Part shown: positions 1-10,620 of the stretch, piece after piece
How the letters are laid out: each line of letters starts with the position of its first letter
Numbering within the stretch: the first letter of the stretch is position 1
NCBI GenBank assembly: GCA_024734495.1
Contig: JALMQS010000085.1
Span: forward strand, 27,601,178 to 27,665,177
Length of the DNA: 64,000 nucleotides
Source of the DNA: Forficula auricularia
Lineage: Eukaryota; Arthropoda; Insecta; Dermaptera; Forficulidae
Direction: 5' to 3'
Made by a program: the position numbers and the translations under genes
Notes under the pieces: generated by a model
What the model saw: the letters and a program-made list of their open reading frames with translations, nothing else
Databases searched by the model: none
What the model was told of the DNA's origin: nothing

Positions 1-640
1 AAATATTTTGTCCGTATAAAAATCGTAATTAAAGTAAGTCGAAAAAAATTCGCAATATCATATTTATTAATGAAAAATATTTGAAAAATTGAGTTTTGAG
101 AATTCGATATATTTTGGGGGTGAGCACATCATCAGGAGTCAAAGAAAACTGAGTTTGGGCTCACCCCGAAATATATCGAATTCAAAACTCAATTTTGTTT
201 TATTTCTTTTTTTGTGAAACCTGCCTCGCATCTTTCTCAAGTTTTTTTTTTATAATAAAATCATTGATTACTAAACAAAATCATTTTAGTAAATTTACTC
301 CTTATCCTGTTCTAATCTGTGTTTAAACATTCTCCTTGGTGTTATCTTATGTTACAATAATTAAAACTAATCATTTTAATCAAATTAATGATATGATTTG
401 ATTCAATATCATTATCGTACATATGTTCTTTGTATGCTTCAAATACCGAGTCCCGAACATTACCCATAATAGATATTATTAATTTGGTCATTAAATTTTT
501 AAATAATAAATAAAATATATCGAATTCTCAAAACTTAATTTTTCAAATATTTTTCATTAATAAATATGATATTGCGAATTTTTTCGACTTACTTTAATTA
601 CGATTTTTATACTGACAAAATATTTGGTAAAATCAAGTGA
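1..640. repeat. Fold-back repeat at the end of a P-type element
   Basis: The first ~110 bases are the inverse complement of about 530-630. Inside, 115-200 holds a second short inverted pair around a TCAGGAGTC-like core, which is also present at 43980-44110. The same block flanks the P-type remnant near 43.7-44.4 kb, so this is the tail of a related copy rearranged by inversion. I see no intact gene here. Confidence 0.6.
250..480 (-). pseudogene. P-element/THAP9-type transposase C-terminal fragment
   Basis: On the minus strand this block is the counterpart of 43685-43921, which encodes a C-terminus ending FTKMILFSNQ. That ending resembles the C-terminus of P-element/THAP9 transposases, where a basic run precedes the terminal hydrophobic motif. 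Small indels and stops break the frame here. It is a degraded second copy of that transposase tail and cannot encode an enzyme. Confidence 0.5.
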
Positions 641-1087
641 TGAACTTGGTTGAATGTTCCGTCAATTGATTCAAAAAACTGTATTTAAAATGAATAATTG
701 TTTGCTTGATTTGGCATTCGAAATTAATAAATATTTTGGTAACCTACAATTGATTAAAATAATAAAATATATTGTTGTATATATATGGAGATGGGAAGGG
801 AGTGTTGCTCGATGCCCGAATTATTGTAAAATATGTAATTTAAATAAAACATTTTGTTAAAAAAAATAAATAAATATTTTGGTATTATAATTTAATATTA
901 ATTTGCGATTATTGGAATCGAAAATAAATAATCTAAACTACGATAAATTTATCTCAATGTATAATAATTCCTATAGCGCCCATGCTATTCTCGTTGTTCC
1001 TGCCTACTGATGACGTCACGTTCTCTAGTTGATGTTAGCCTCACCAAATCGACACCAGGGCGTGTCTATATCTTATATGGTCTAAGA
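630..1087. mobile_element. 3' terminal region of a P-type element (copy 1)
   Basis: It is a close direct copy of 44390-44848. The two copies stay alike to the point reading TATGGTCTAAG and then enter different sequence: a fold-back here, a Harbinger-like MITE at 44849. This marks the shared end of one element or its flank. No coding capacity is visible; the short open frame at 654-860 lies wholly inside the repeat. Confidence 0.5.
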
Positions 1088-1755
1088 ATATATCAAAGAA
1101 TAATTGATACGTCAACGAGAATTATTTTGACCGCGCTGATTTGAAAAAGATATTTTTATCTCGCGGAGTCTGCGGAGTATTAAGTCTGGACCAAGAGAGA
1201 AAAAGATGTAGATCCACCTAGCTACAATCCAACGTCATTTCGCGTATAGCCCGCTAATAATTCTCGTTGACGTATCAATTATTCTTTGATATATTAATGA
1301 GAAAAATTATAAAATTTATTTAATATCATTATTTCAAGTTTGAAATATATAAGTTCAAATATTATTTTCACTCAATATTTGACAAAAATTCCCTATATTA
1401 GATTCGCGATTGAATCAAATGTAGAAAACATTCGGTTAATTAATGGTAAGCATCTAACATACATGCTAATAGATCTAGCGCTCTGGACTGGGAGATCGAA
1501 TATATAACATCTGAGATTTCAAATTCACTTGGTGATCCATCCGAATGTCTAGCGGGCTATACGCGAAATGACGTTGGATTGTAGCTAAGTGGATCACATC
1601 TTTTTCTCTCTTGGTCAAGACTTAATACTCCACAGACTCCAATAGCGTAATCCGCAGTAGTCTCGCGAGATAAAAATATCTTTTTCAAATCAGCGCGGTC
1701 AAAATAATTCTCGTTGACGTATCAATTATTCTTTGATATATTAATGAGAAAAAAT
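1088..1755. mobile_element. Fold-back element with ~165-200 bp inverted arms
   Basis: The left arm (1088-1250) is the inverse complement of the right arm (about 1550-1742), including the block around CAACGAGAATTATTTTGACC. An extra partial copy of the terminus sits at 1256-1310, so the left side was duplicated internally. About 300 bp of unrelated AT-rich DNA separates the arms. The ends read ATATATCAAAG and CTTTGATATAT. No ORF; a non-autonomous DNA transposon is likely, superfamily unknown. Confidence 0.6.
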
Positions 1756-1844
1756 TATACAAATTGATTTAGACATTTTTGGAATACAGAATAAATATTT
1801 ATATTTTGATGTATATTAATGTTATTTTAATCTAAAGGGTTTAT

Positions 1845-2640
1845 TTAAGGTAGTTCTTTCACAAATGCAAAAATTCAAGAAGTCTTTGAAACTTGGAATA
1901 TAAGTCTTTAAAAGCATAATACACATACTGTTAAAATTTGAAGACGATTTACCACACCAAACATGAAATAATTGCAATTAAAAATGGCATATTTTATATA
2001 GGGTAGATAGGGAAAGGGTGGGGAAATGAATATTATTTTATTTTTTTTCGTTGAACGACTTTCACCATCTTGATGAAAAACTAATATATGTTAGAATAAT
2101 ATATTCGGAGTAATTAAAAAAAAATTGAAATTATTTACCACGTAGTTTTGATAAAAAACAAACATATTTGGGCAATTATTTTTAGTAGAGGGGATATAAG
2201 CACAATAGCTTGGAAACGACCGGCAATTATGTGTGTATCTGTTACGGGCCAAACCCAATTTCAGGACAAACTAGTTTTGCCTAGGCTAAACTGGTTTATC
2301 CTATCGGGCTTAGGACAAATTAGTTTGGACTAGGCTATGCTAGCTAATCCTCTCGCGTATAGGAAGAACTAGTTTAGCCTAGGCAAAACTAGTTTGCCCT
2401 GAAATCGTGTTTGGCCTGTAACATATCTATATAGAGATTTCGTAGTGTGAGTGGATAGTCAGGTAAAAAAAATACCCTAAAATTTTAGTTCCTTTTATAT
2501 TTATAAAATGGTTACGAGGCTAAAACCTTTGGCGTGGGTTGTCGCAAAAGAACCTCCTTAAAATAATCCCTTTAGAAATGTTTAAACCTTTGACTATATA
2601 TTCAAAGGTTTAAACCATTTTGCTAAAGGTTACGTTGAGA
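1845..2640. other. Copy of the zinc-finger gene 3' flank
   Basis: This stretch aligns collinearly with 56685-57166 plus 57744-57800, which directly follows the stop codon of the intact zinc-finger gene. Both begin near AAGGTAGTTCTTTCAC and share ACGATTTACCACACC further on. A zinc-finger paralogue therefore probably once ended just upstream, where repeats now lie. It provides the empty site for the LTR-like insertion at 57167-57743. Confidence 0.65.
2241..2422. mobile_element. Palindromic MITE
   Basis: The ends GTTACGGGCCAAAC and GTTTGGCCTGTAAC are imperfect inverse complements. The interior is also self-complementary around CTAGTTTTGCCTAGGC. At ~180 bp without coding capacity it fits a miniature inverted-repeat element. 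The equivalent part of the paralogous flank at 57000-57100 lacks it, which supports a mobile insertion. Confidence 0.55.
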
Positions 2641-2649
2641 AAGGAGAAC

Positions 2650-2810
2650 AATAGTTCTGTTAATTTGAAAGTTTCTTTTTGCCGAGAGTAGCAGAATATT
2701 TAAAAATTGTAGGAGTGGGGGAACTGGGACAGAGAGAGCCAATTTTGGTTTACCTGATTCAAATCCATTCGGCCCTCTATCAGCAAACACGTGCTCAATA
2801 GACCGAAAGT
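2650..2810 (+). other. 5'-exon-like unit, copy 1
   Basis: GTGCTCAATAGACCGAAAGTAAG contains a good splice donor after GACCGAAA. Related units at 6760-6810 and 7440-7656 have the same layout, ending in AGACCAAAT or AAACCACAA followed by GTAAGTAC. No start codon precedes the donor, so this would be a non-coding first exon. Which gene it served is unknown; the LRR gene downstream, whose coding exon follows an acceptor, is one possibility. Confidence 0.3.
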
Positions 2811-3757
2811 AAGAACCATGCTCTCTAATTATTATTATTTATCAGTGAAATAACTTTACTACTATTACTAATACCATTTCAATTTCCAAATTACCTTCAT
2901 AAGGTTAATGATTTTTTTTTAATTCGGTATGGCTCTCGACTACACTGGAAAAAGGATAAATTTACAGTTAGAAAATATATTTGATATGAATAGATGGTGA
3001 AGTTAATTATGGCGAAATCGATCTATGTTCAATATGAATAAATGATAAGTATTCTCATATTTTTAGAGCAACTTTAGATATATTAATAGTTAAGATGCCG
3101 CTATTCGAACCAAGCACCAATAAGCAAATTAAGAAAATATCGTTATTTGACTAAAATATTATATTATTTTTTAATAATAATAAAAAATGTTCAAGCATAT
3201 ATCAATTATATTTATTTAATGTAGAATCTATTGTCAAAAGAATTATATAAATATTTAATTTAAATATTCATTTGGCTAAATTAATAATTAATCATTAAAT
3301 AATTTTCTATATTTATAAAGTATAAGTTAAACCAATTATTTTACATGAATTAATGTATACATTGTATTTTAGCTTCGACTCCGGAGATTACTTCTAGTGT
3401 AATTACATCGAGTGTCCTTGATCATTTTTTAGTCATTGTTTTTAATAAGAGGAAAAAACTAATTAAAGAAAAAACCTCTTTTCCGATAATTATTCCAATT
3501 CCATTATTCCTCCCAATTCACTCTCTCCCCATAAAGTATAAGGTAATCTAATTTTAATATATATTAATATTTCTTATAATCTTATTGTGGGTTTTAAAAT
3601 TAAAAAAAAAACAATTATTTTTGTTAATTTTTTTTAAATATCTTAATTATTAAGATGCATAAAATCTAAGTCGTTTTATGATAACAAGACATACGTTTAG
3701 ATATAATAAGAGGTTTCGCTAGAAGTAAACAAGAAATTCATTTAATATTAATAGATA
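2811..3757. other. AT-rich stretch without recognised features
   Basis: I find no ORF with family signatures, no clear inverted repeat and no similarity to other parts of the window beyond low-complexity AT. A possible splice-donor context lies at its left edge. Confidence 0.4.
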
Positions 3758-4220
3758 TACAGGGTGGTGACTTGGCCGACACAGCATATCGATTACAATG
3801 TTAATTTTTGAATGTGCATTTATTTGCTCCCCTGATTATTTTAGAGTTAAAGTTCTTATAGATTTTTTGTAGAGAAAAAATACTGAATCCGAACATATTT
3901 TTCTTTTCAAATTTTGAAATTTCAGAACCGTAATAATCAACATTATAAATAATTGTATTTTTACAAAAATCACTGAGGCCATGGAATTATTAAAACAAAC
4001 AAGGCATTTTCATTTGTTGTTTCTAAGTGACGTTTGTTATATTTGAACTTTTCTAAAATCAGTTGTTATTAGAATTTATTGATTACCATAATGAGAAACT
4101 CGTAAAATTTGAATGGGCTGAGTTTTGTATTCGTCATTGATAAATAAAAATAGTAGTTGAAGGAGACAATAAAAGAGTGTGTCTTCTGCTGGAATTATAA
4201 ATTTTATTTATTTATAACGA

Positions 4221-4255
4221 GGCTATAGTTTCGAGGGCTTTGTCCTCTTCATCAG
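4221..4255 (-). ncRNA. Hammerhead ribozyme core, family A, cleavage site mutated
   Basis: Minus-strand order: CTGATGA, stem II built from AGAGG and CCTC around ACAAAGC, GAAA, then CTATAG. The residues before the expected cut read GCC instead of GTC, so the required U of the NUH site is lost. The other three family-A copies keep GTC. This one is probably catalytically dead. Confidence 0.7.
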
Positions 4256-4405
4256 TCTATTACAATGTATTCACAGGAATTAATTTATGAATGAAATGTT
4301 AACATCTTTCATGTGGTTAGGTTAGAAATTACACAGGGTGGGCAAGTTAAGAATTGACATTTATACTTGTTTTATTATTTTGACTGTAGTTGGCGTTCGT
4401 GAAGT

Positions 4406-5608
4406 TTATATTTTAGCAGCTATTTTTAAAATAAAGCTTTCGGGAATTTCTATTTTACGATTTAAGAATTTTTTTGGTGAATTATTGTATGATTTTAAAA
4501 TTTCTAACGATTCGAAAATACTAATTTTTAAGGGATCTAATTCTGATCTAATTAATTTAATATTTGATTCATCTGGAAAACAATGTTTCTCGGAGGTTAA
4601 ATGGTCTGCAAATGCACTATGCCCTGAACCCCCTTTAAAAACCATTTTGTGTTCCGAAATGCGCGTGTTTAAATTTCGTTCTGTTTTTCCTATATAGGTC
4701 GAATCACATTCTCCACATGTTATGGAATAGACACCTTTTTTGTCCATTTTTTGAATTTTGTCTTTCTTATTATTGCTAATATCAGATCCCAATGTTCTAG
4801 AGGATTTGAAAATAGTTTGATATCCTAAAGTTTTGAATTTTAATTTTAAAGTTTCCGAAATTTTTCCATAGTATGGGATTATTAATTTTGGTTTTGATTC
4901 TGGCTCGGACATTTGGGAATAAATCAGATTCAGAGTTGACTTTTCAATTTTCTTTTTTAATAGTTTGTCAATAAGGGTTTTCTCGTAACCGTTTTTAGCT
5001 GCTATTTGTTTAATTATTTCTAATTCTTTATTGAAATTTGTTTTATCTAAAGGGATATTAGTTAATCTATGAATCATTGAGTGGAATCCTGCTAATTTGT
5101 GTGTGATAGGTCTGCAGGAATTATTATTTATAGCTATGTCTGTGGTCGTGGGTTTTCTAAATATTCCAAAAGTATGTTTTTTATTTGAAATTTTGATTTC
5201 TACATCTAAATAATTTAGTGTTTTATCTTTTTCGATTTCGCTGGTAAATTTAATTTTGTCGTGGATAGAATTTATATTGTTGATAAATTCACCCAGAACG
5301 CGCTTTGTACCTGTCCATAGTAAAATAATATCATCTACATACCGGTAGTAATAGTGAATGTATTTGAAATATTTGTATTCTACGTTAAGAAATTTTGTTT
5401 CGAAATTGTCTAAAAATATTTCCGCTAGTAGGGGTGATAATGGGCTACCTATTGCTAATCCATTTTTTTGTTTATATATTTTATTATTAAATTGAAAGAA
5501 ATTGTGATTTATACAGAGGTTCATCAATTCGCTTAAGCAGAAGACACACTCTTTTATTGTCTCCTTCAATATATAAAAAATTCTGCTACTCTCGGCAAAA
5601 ACTTTCAA
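4406..5608 (-). CDS. Penelope-like reverse transcriptase with GIY-YIG endonuclease (N-terminally truncated)
   Basis: The 400-residue ORF encodes the C-terminal part of a Penelope-like element polyprotein. The RT palm shows NGLAIGSPLSPLLAE at about residues 49-63 and the catalytic YVDD at 90-93, followed by LNYLDVEI. A GIY-YIG nuclease follows: GVYSITC at 292-298, YIGKTERNLNTRISEH near 305-320, and Cys/His residues of the kind Penelope GIY-YIG domains carry. The first ~26 residues are translated from the inverted terminal repeat, so this start is artificial. The RT motifs upstream, including the first catalytic aspartate, are missing. The enzyme would copy element RNA at chromosomal nicks, but this copy should be inactive. 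The overlapping plus-strand frame at 4338-4697 is a shadow. Confidence 0.9.
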   Translation of the reverse strand: MKVFAESSRIFYILKETIKECVFCLSELMNLCINHNFFQFNNKIYKQKNGLAIGSPLSPLLAEIFLDNFETKFLNVEYKYFKYIHYYYRYVDDIILLWTGTKRVLGEFINNINSIHDKIKFTSEIEKDKTLNYLDVEIKISNKKHTFGIFRKPTTTDIAINNNSCRPITHKLAGFHSMIHRLTNIPLDKTNFNKELEIIKQIAAKNGYEKTLIDKLLKKKIEKSTLNLIYSQMSEPESKPKLIIPYYGKISETLKLKFKTLGYQTIFKSSRTLGSDISNNKKDKIQKMDKKGVYSITCGECDSTYIGKTERNLNTRISEHKMVFKGGSGHSAFADHLTSEKHCFPDESNIKLIRSELDPLKISIFESLEILKSYNNSPKKFLNRKIEIPESFILKIAAKI

Positions 5609-5789
5609 TTTAATAAAAATAGTATATTCACGTAGATGAAGTTTAGAACGAGCTTTTAAATTTTCACAAGAATAATCAACGAAATTATAAGTAATATTTT
5701 TAAACGTAATTAAAACAATAAAATTAGTAAGATAAACAGAATTTAATTTTTTAAATAATTACCAAATGCATAAAATTATAACAAAAAAT

Positions 5790-6055
5790 AACAATCATAG
5801 CAAATGTTCGAATAAACCACCATTTACCACTAAACAATGGCCCAACCTTTCGTAAAATTCTCGACTGACATTTGCTAATTGGTATTGTGATATTTTATCA
5901 CATTCGGCTTGTATTCGATTTTTGAGTTAATCTAAGTTTTGAAATGTTTGTCCAGAGTAAATCTTTGATTTTAAATGTCCCCAAAGAAAAAAATCGTTGG
6001 GAGAAAGATCGGGGGACCTTGCATGTGCAATCATCCAAATCGTAAACCTCGGACC
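5790..6055 (-). pseudogene. Tc1/mariner-type transposase C-terminal remnant
   Basis: Minus-strand translation gives PPDLSPNDFFLWGHLKSKIY, then KNRIQAECDKIS, then REFYERLGHCLVVNGG after an in-frame stop. PDLSPxDFFLWGxLK is the conserved third catalytic block of an IS630/Tc1/mariner family common in insects. The homologous block in the element at 47642 reads SPDLTPLDFFLWGTVK. The remainder of the transposase is deleted, so the fragment is non-functional. Confidence 0.75.
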
Positions 6056-6377
6056 AATGATTTTATTCTCAAAATGATTATTTAAAAATTCACGTCATTT
6101 TACGTCAAATAGAAACAACAAATGAAAATGCCTTGTTTGTTTTAATAATTCCATGGCCTCAGTGATTTTTGTAAAATACAATTATTTATAATGTTGATTA
6201 TTACGGTTCTGAAATTTCAAAATTTGAAAACAAAAATATGTTCGGATTCAGTATTTTTTTCTTTATAAAAAACCTATAAGAACTTTAACTCTAAAATAAT
6301 TAGGAGAGCAAATAAATGCACATTCAAAAATTAACATTGTAATCGCTATGCTGCGTCGGCCAAGTCACCACCCTGTA

Positions 6378-7900
6378 TAATAGAATAAAATAGATCACTC
6401 AAGTATACATAATATTTGGATTAAATACCTAAAAATTTGGTCTTATTTGGAATGATTTCGATATATCTTAATTATTAATAAAATATCTTTGGAATAAATA
6501 AGAACTAATTAAAAATGCTCAACTCTATCAATATATTTATTATAAAGAAATTATTTTTTCGGTGTAGTTTTAATATTATGTAATTAATTTTGTCTCGTAT
6601 CACAACGATAAACAATGAATAGAAGAATGAAAAAATTGATGTCGAATGAAAAAATACTTCTAATGAAATTTGTTCAGTTTTTTTTGTAAATTTAGGCAAT
6701 ATAAGAAAATTATAGATTTCCATTTATAAAACAGAACTTAACCATAAAATATCCTTGTAAATCTGCCAACACGTGCTCAAAAGATTCCGGTCTTAATAGA
6801 CCAAATGTAAGTACTACGCTCATTAATTATTTATCCGCCAAATCATAACTTTACTACTACTAATTCAGTTTAAATTGCCAAATTAACTTCAAAAGATGCA
6901 TGATATTTTTTGGGGGTAATATATTCACATATACATATATAGATAAATTCCATTTTTATAAGTGACAAATTATTAAACAAAGCCCGCGATAAAAGCTATG
7001 CAATAGCTTGAAAATAAACAAATAATCTATAAAATATAAATCAAATAAGATGTGATTAATTTCTTCTTCTGTGCGCAAAGAAAAGCGAATTGAATATTTA
7101 ATATTTTAGTGGTGGGGGGGGGATAATTATCAATATATTTAATGTTTCTTAATTTAAAATCAATTGGAACCTTTCATTTCAAAATTCGAGTTCAAATTAG
7201 AATTATATTTCAAATTTGCCGCAAATATACCGATTGCATCAGCGCCACCTGTCGGCAGCATTACGTTAGCGTTGCTGTAAATTAATCTGGGCTATTATAT
7301 ATATAATATTATATGTATTTTTGACTAGAAGATGAGTATATTCATAATTTTTATATTTTTTGAAAAGTTTTATCAAAATCACTTTAAGAATGTTTAAACT
7401 CTTTTCTTTGATAAAGGGTATTTTCAGAAAGGAAATGAGAACAATTGTTAGTAGGAGTGGGCAGTGTAGCCAACTTCGATGTTTCCTACAATGCAATGAA
7501 AATGTTGGCTTCACTGATAGTGTGTGTTTAGGGAGGGAGGAATGGTAGTCTGGTAAAGAGAGAATTTTGTTTTCTTTAGTTATAATTCATTCTGGTCTCT
7601 ATCACTAAGTGTCTATCTAATCGTTCTCAACATTTCCAGTTCTCTATAAACCACAAGTAAGTACCATGCTTTGTAATAATTATTTATCTCCCGAACTACA
7701 AATTTATTTATTTTATAAGTTATTTAAAGACGAATTATTTGAGTTAAAATATGCTAAAAATGCTTATATATAATAAAAAGAAATTAAATTAATTTGTCCT
7801 CTGCTTGATTCAAATAAACCTTATACATATAGATAAACACCAATTTTTATTTATTTATTTTATTGTCTTTGTGAACGTAGTCCATTTTAGACAGCCATAT
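6378..7900. other. Repeated 5'-exon-like units, copies 2 and 3
   Basis: Two units resemble the one at 2650-2810. Near 6760-6810 the sequence CCAACACGTGCTC is followed by a donor at AAATGTAAGTAC. Near 7340-7656 is a longer copy, sharing AATGTTTAAAC and an AGGAGTGGG-type segment with 2575-2725 and ending CACAAGTAAGTACC. All lack a start codon before the donor. They may be alternative non-coding first exons of a downstream gene, or a duplicated promoter. I find no protein-coding gene here; the short frames at 7266-7548 overlap on both strands without family features. Confidence 0.3.
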
Positions 7901-7904
7901 TTAG

Positions 7905-8050
7905 TAAAGTAAGGAAAATTTTAGAAATTTTTTAAATATAAAATACTAGGTAGGTTTCATAAAAATATTTTTGTGAAATCTACCGAGTAGGTATTTTATA
8001 TTTTAAAAAATTTCTAAAATTTGCCTTACTTTATTTAAAATGTTTTACCA
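7905..8050. repeat. Hairpin repeat of the GGTAGGTTTCA type
   Basis: Inverted arms (about 7913-7959 and 7973-8030) meet at TAGGTAGGTTTCAT. They are followed by AAATGTTTTACCAAGAATACACACC. The same loop and downstream motif occur at 20500, 22490, 31370 and 43930, each time with different outer arms. Confidence 0.55.
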
Positions 8051-8394
8051 AGAATACACACCATTCTCTGTTAACAAAAAAGCCATATATAGCCGGTCAA
8101 ATTTTGTATACGCCAGCTAGGCTCGAACTCAGGCTTACTTTCTACTGTACATACACATATACGCAACAGCTGTAACAAATTTTAAATTATTTCATCAATT
8201 TTTATAAGAGTTATGTAAAATAAGCAGCTAGTTAAAAAAATTACATAAATTTTTTGGGACACAAGTAAATGTTAAAATTAGGAACCCAAATTTTTTAGAA
8301 ATTTTTTATTATATATTTGCAAGGTATCTAATACAAATGTCAAAAATCATTGAAATAAGAACTACCCTAATATACAAATCTATATATTATAATT

Positions 8395-8600
8395 TATTAT
8401 AGTTTCGAAGATTTGACATTCATCGTCAGTCTATTTAATTGGAAATATTTTTATTTGAAATTTCTATATCCAATCGGGTGGGTAATTAATTGACTCCATG
8501 AGCAATTTGAAATAAAAATATTTCCATTTAATTATAACTACTGATGATGAATTTGAAAACTTCAAAAGTATAGTCTCACAGAAATAAATTATTTATATAT
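8395..8600. repeat. Inverted pair with degenerate hammerhead-like motifs
   Basis: The minus strand at 8401-8440 reads CTGACGA, a weak stem, then CTTCGAAACTATAA. The plus strand at 8540-8580 reads CTGATGATGAA, then AAAGTATAGTC. Both look like decayed family-A ribozyme tails in inverted orientation around a shared ATTTATTTG-rich centre. Probably the remains of a palindromic Penelope-like insertion. Confidence 0.45.
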
Positions 8601-8664
8601 ATATATATATATTCATAGAAAAAATTATTTATTGATTGTATTTCAAATATTAAAAAATACAAAT

Positions 8665-8875
8665 CTTCAAAAAACAATCAAAAACACGTTTATTCAAAAC
8701 CAAACGTTTCGGAGAATTTCTCCCTTTTTCAATGGTAAAATTTGTAAAAGAAAAGAAAAAAAATCTAAATTTTAGAGGAAGCAACTTTTTCTTTTCCATA
8801 TTTTACCATTGAAAAAGGGAGAAATTCTCCCGAAACTGTTGTTTTTGAATAAACGTGTTCTTGATTGTTTTTCAA
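8665..8875. repeat. Palindrome containing CTCC..GAAAC motifs
   Basis: AACACGTTTATTCAAAACCA and its partner at 8840-8868 form the arms. The inner AAGGGAGAAATTCTCC is a perfect short stem followed by CGAAAC, like stem II plus the GAAA of a hammerhead. The upstream CTGANGA is decayed to TTGAAAA. Likely a dead ribozyme-bearing tail-to-tail insertion. Confidence 0.45.
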
Positions 8876-8954
8876 AGATTTAAATAAAATAAAGAAAATT
8901 TTTTTGAAAAATGTTTTTAAAAAGGGAAAAAATAAAAATTATTTTTTATAAAAA

Positions 8955-9375
8955 AAAAATTAAACCGACTTCAAAAAAATTAAATGCAACAAATAAAATA
9001 ATAAGAACTCAAAAATCAAATAAAATGCACTATAGGGTATAAAATAATTATCTTATTTAGTTACAACTAAACGACGAAATTGTTACATGAAATCACTTTT
9101 TGAAGTCGGTGCCAAACAAACTATATAAGAGAGCTTATGCAATGTTGCCTTCATTACCCACCAAACGTACTAAGATCCGTCGAGTGAGATTCATAAAATA
9201 TATGTTTGGAACCGACTTCAAAAAGGGATCTCATGTTAATATTTCGTCGTTTAGTTGTAACTAAATAAGATAATTATTTTATACCCTTTAGTGCATTTTA
9301 TTTGATTTTTGAGTTCTTATTATTTTATTTGTTGCATTTAATTTATTTGAAGTCGGTTTTATTTTGATTAAGTAT
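8955..9375. repeat. Large hairpin with ACCGACTTCAAAAA ends
   Basis: Arms 8960-9110 and 9212-9372 are inverse complements. The outer ends read AACCGACTTCAAAAA, the middle of each arm CTAAACGACGAAAT. The loop (9113-9210) is unique. The same terminus forms the next hairpin at 9598-9972 and, inverted, the motif GAAGTCGGTTAAAAA at 10305. Non-autonomous TIR elements are likely. Confidence 0.6.
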
Positions 9376-9418
9376 TACATTATTTTGTACTTTTTAGAGG
9401 GGTGTTTTTTTAAATATA

Positions 9419-10500
9419 ATTTATTTAAGTGGATATTGATGAGGCAGTCCAAAAAAAGAAGTAGATAATTTACACTATCTTTTTATTCCTTCACTGACTT
9501 TTCAAAGTGAGTAGAATATTATTGATTAAAAAAATTGTATACCATATAATTATATATTAATTGTATTTATATAAATAAAAATTTTTAAGAAAAAATAAAA
9601 ACCGACTTCAAAAAATTAAATGCAACAAATAAAATACACTAAAAGGTATAAAATAATTATTATCTTATTTAGTTACAACTAAACGACGAAATATTAACAC
9701 GAAATTACTTTTTGAAGTCGGTGCCAAACATATACCTTTTATGAATCGCACTCGACGGATCTTACTTAGTACGTTTGGAGGATATAAAAAGGGATATAAA
9801 AAAAAGATATGCTCGCTTATAGGTATAGTTTGTTTGGTACCGACTTCAAAAAGTAATTTCGTGTTAATATTTCGTCGTTTAGTTGTAACTAAATAAGATA
9901 ATAATTATTTTATACCTTTTAGTGTATTTTATTTGTTGCATTTAATTTTTTGAAGTCGGTTTTTATTTTTTTCTTAAAAATTTTTATTTTTCTCTTTTAG
10001 TGATGTTATTAATAGTGAACTTGACCAAATTAATATGACACCATCCCTAAGACACCCCCTTTCGAATAAAAAAAGAACCATCGAAATCGGTTCATAAACA
10101 AAGAGGTTAGGTCTAAACAAACCTAATAAAAAAGGTCTAATACCTATGAAAAAAAATCGAAAAAAAATGGGACTAATCGGAAGCTAGACTGGACCCAATG
10201 CAAAAAAAGTTTTCAAAATCGGTTGACAATTGGCGGAGATATGAGGTAACATAGGCACAAAAAAAAAAAAAAAATTCAGTCGAATAGAGAACCTCCTCCT
10301 TTTTTGGAAGTCGGTTAAAAAATAATTTGTAATGATCTTGATTGTAATGATGGCCAAATCCATTTTAATTAATTACAGACCCTGAAGAAGGAGGGAATAA
10401 CCTCCGAAACGTCGGTTTTATTAATAAAAAGATAGTGTAAATTATCTTCATCTTTTTTTTTGAGCTGCCTCATCAATATCCACTTAATTCACTTATCAGT
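9419..10500. mobile_element. Palindromic Penelope-like family-B insertion enclosing hairpins
   Basis: The outer arms 9419-9489 and 10428-10497 are inverse complements (GATATTGATGAGGCAG and its partner). The right side carries a hammerhead-like core at 10382-10413. Between them lie a second ACCGACTTCAAAAA hairpin (9598-9972) and an AT-rich tail (10000-10320) ending GGAAGTCGGTTAAAAA. The nested order suggests TIR elements inserted into, or captured between, two inverted family-B tails. Confidence 0.5.
10378..10419 (+). ncRNA. Hammerhead ribozyme-like motif, family B copy 1
   Basis: Stem I GACC (10378-10381) pairs with GGTT after the cut. CTGAAGA starts at 10382. Stem II is GGAGG/CCTCC with a GAATAA loop, then GAAA, then a two-base stem III (CG) ending in GTC. 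All core positions of a type-I hammerhead with minimal stem III are present. Confidence 0.65.
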
Positions 10501-10620
10501 CCGTCTCCAAAAGTTACTCCAATAATTTATTTTTTTACTTTATACTCTTAATTATTTTTATAGAGAAATCTTTACGGAATTGAACAGAATAAAAGTCACA
10601 TTGATAGATTGATATATATA

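Larger units (their letters stand above)
4156..5611 (-). mobile_element. Penelope-like element, 5'-truncated, 13-bp TSD
   Basis: The 1456-bp insertion is flanked by identical 13-mers AATAAAAATAGTA (4143-4155 and 5612-5624). On the minus strand it carries a reverse transcriptase/GIY-YIG ORF followed by a terminal region with a hammerhead-like core (4221-4255). Its 5' end (plus coordinates 5535-5611) is an inverted piece of the terminal repeat containing TTGCCGAGAGTAGCAGAA, which recurs at 2680, 36185, 46460 and 52737. Terminal repeats in inverted arrangement are typical of Penelope-like elements. Confidence 0.85.
3760..6375. mobile_element. Tc1/mariner-superfamily element with ~280 bp TIRs
   Basis: The ends CAGGGTGGTGACTTGGCCGA and its inverse complement are flanked by TA on both sides (3758-3759, 6376-6377). 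The inverted arms extend about 280 bp (3760-4030 and 6105-6375). Remains of a transposase C-terminus lie near the right arm on the minus strand. The element was later interrupted by a Penelope-like insertion at 4156-5611. Without that insertion it would be about 1.15 kb, so it is an internally deleted copy. Confidence 0.75.
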
